From: Planctomycetota bacterium
GTDB taxonomy: Bacteria > Planctomycetota > Planctomycetia > Pirellulales > Pirellulaceae
Reading direction: 5' to 3'
Length of the DNA: 35,574 bases
Assembly (NCBI GenBank): GCA_014381825.1
Contig: JACNKX010000101.1
Coordinates: 68,107 to 103,680, forward strand
Shown piece after piece: positions 35,329 through 35,574 of this stretch. The notes beneath the pieces were generated by a model that had not been told where the DNA came from, ran no database searches, and saw only the letters and a list, made by a program, of their open reading frames with translations. Made by a program: the position numbers and the translations under genes. Position 1 is the stretch's first letter. Each line of letters begins with the position of its first letter.

Positions 35329-35574
35329 CAACTCCACCTTGATCGAAAGAAATCACGAAACAGAATGGTTTCGGAAACATTGTCGACCTCGTTGCAATGC
35401 TCCCAGTCGATCCATACGTACTCGACGCCGATGTACCCTGAGTAACCTTGCTTCTGCATGATGTCGACAACGCGACCATAGTCGATCACGTTGTCCTTGA
35501 ATGAACATTGCAATCGCCCCTCGCGGGCACCCCGAACATGGAAGTGGCTGGCGTGAGTGAGGAGCGACTCCACT
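35328..35574 (-). CDS. Sugar-phosphate isomerase/epimerase-like TIM barrel, 5'-truncated by window edge
   Basis: The C-terminal 81-82 residues are visible; the frame is open to the window edge and the start lies outside. The segment SFKDNVIDYGRVVDIMQKQG followed by GYIGVEYVWIDW matches the last strands of the xylose-isomerase-like (AP endonuclease 2) TIM barrel, where a metal-binding Glu sits in GYIGVEY. Its TGA shares one base with the rhamnosidase ATG (TGATG), so it is translationally coupled to it. It could isomerise rhamnose or a related sugar, but the family is broad. Confidence 0.75.
   Translation of the reverse strand, partial: VESLLTHASHFHVRGAREGRLQCSFKDNVIDYGRVVDIMQKQGYSGYIGVEYVWIDWEHCNEVDNVSETILFRDFFRSRWS
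35332..35340 (-). promoter_or_regulatory. Shine-Dalgarno for the rhamnosidase ATG
   Basis: AAGGTGGAG lies just before the ATG at 35328 on the minus strand and supports that start over the GTG at 35337. Confidence 0.5.

Noticed and set aside
1-35574. CRISPR arrays, tRNA/rRNA genes, transposases or prophage genes
   Set aside because: None was recognised by reading the window on both strands; the only substantial repeats are the kinase duplication and short direct repeats.

Overview
The window looks like chromosomal DNA of a planctomycete, probably of the Pirellulales/Rhodopirellula type. The evidence is an orphan DUF1501 protein, an NPCBM-domain protein, very large Ser/Thr kinase-STAND ATPase-TPR proteins with an N-terminal zinc ribbon, several HtrA/PDZ paralogues, a GH78 rhamnosidase cluster, and few Shine-Dalgarno (SD) sequences. 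No rRNA, tRNA, CRISPR array, insertion sequence or phage gene was recognised. This assignment is inferred from gene content, not from a marker gene.

Layout. (1) 1-8072, plus strand: six tightly coupled genes, all apparently for exported proteins where the N-terminus is visible. They encode a coiled-coil protein cut by the left edge, a TPR-like/coiled-coil protein, a beta-repeat plus NPCBM protein, one HtrA-like protease with an intact triad, and two HtrA-like proteins that have lost all three catalytic residues. The last of these also carries a fused alpha/beta-hydrolase domain without its nucleophile. (2) 8090-10410, minus: an alkaline-phosphatase-superfamily protein with unusual metal-ligand positions, translationally coupled to a SAM methyltransferase. 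(3) 10505-12529, minus: an exported M28 peptidase with PA and PDZ domains. (4) 12795-15049, plus: a stand-alone receiver and an FHA-GAF-histidine kinase, with a good sigma-70-like promoter upstream. (5) 15261-16664, minus: a DUF1501 protein. (6) 17180-25631, minus: two tandem giant kinase paralogues, almost identical in the kinase/ATPase part and diverged in the TPR part. Upstream of each lies a short conserved segment that can be read as a relic of the C-terminus of another copy and that also carries a -10-like hexamer. (7) 26123-27619, plus: an M81 (MlrC-like) metallopeptidase. (8) 27886-35574, minus: a probable carbohydrate operon (sugar-phosphate isomerase fragment, GH78 alpha-L-rhamnosidase, NCS1-like permease, two-domain alpha/beta hydrolase).

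How it fits together. Block 1 is the best candidate for an undescribed system: an envelope assembly in which one active DegP-like protease is co-expressed with two inactive homologues that may act as adaptors or scaffolds. Blocks 4 and 6 are both signalling modules. The FHA domain on the histidine kinase keeps its phosphothreonine-binding residues, so it could read the output of Ser/Thr kinases such as those encoded 2 kb away. Block 8 would release and import a product from rhamnose-containing polysaccharide. Loss of a catalytic residue in an otherwise conserved enzyme fold recurs across the window (two HtrA domains and two alpha/beta-hydrolase domains, perhaps also the phosphodiesterase).
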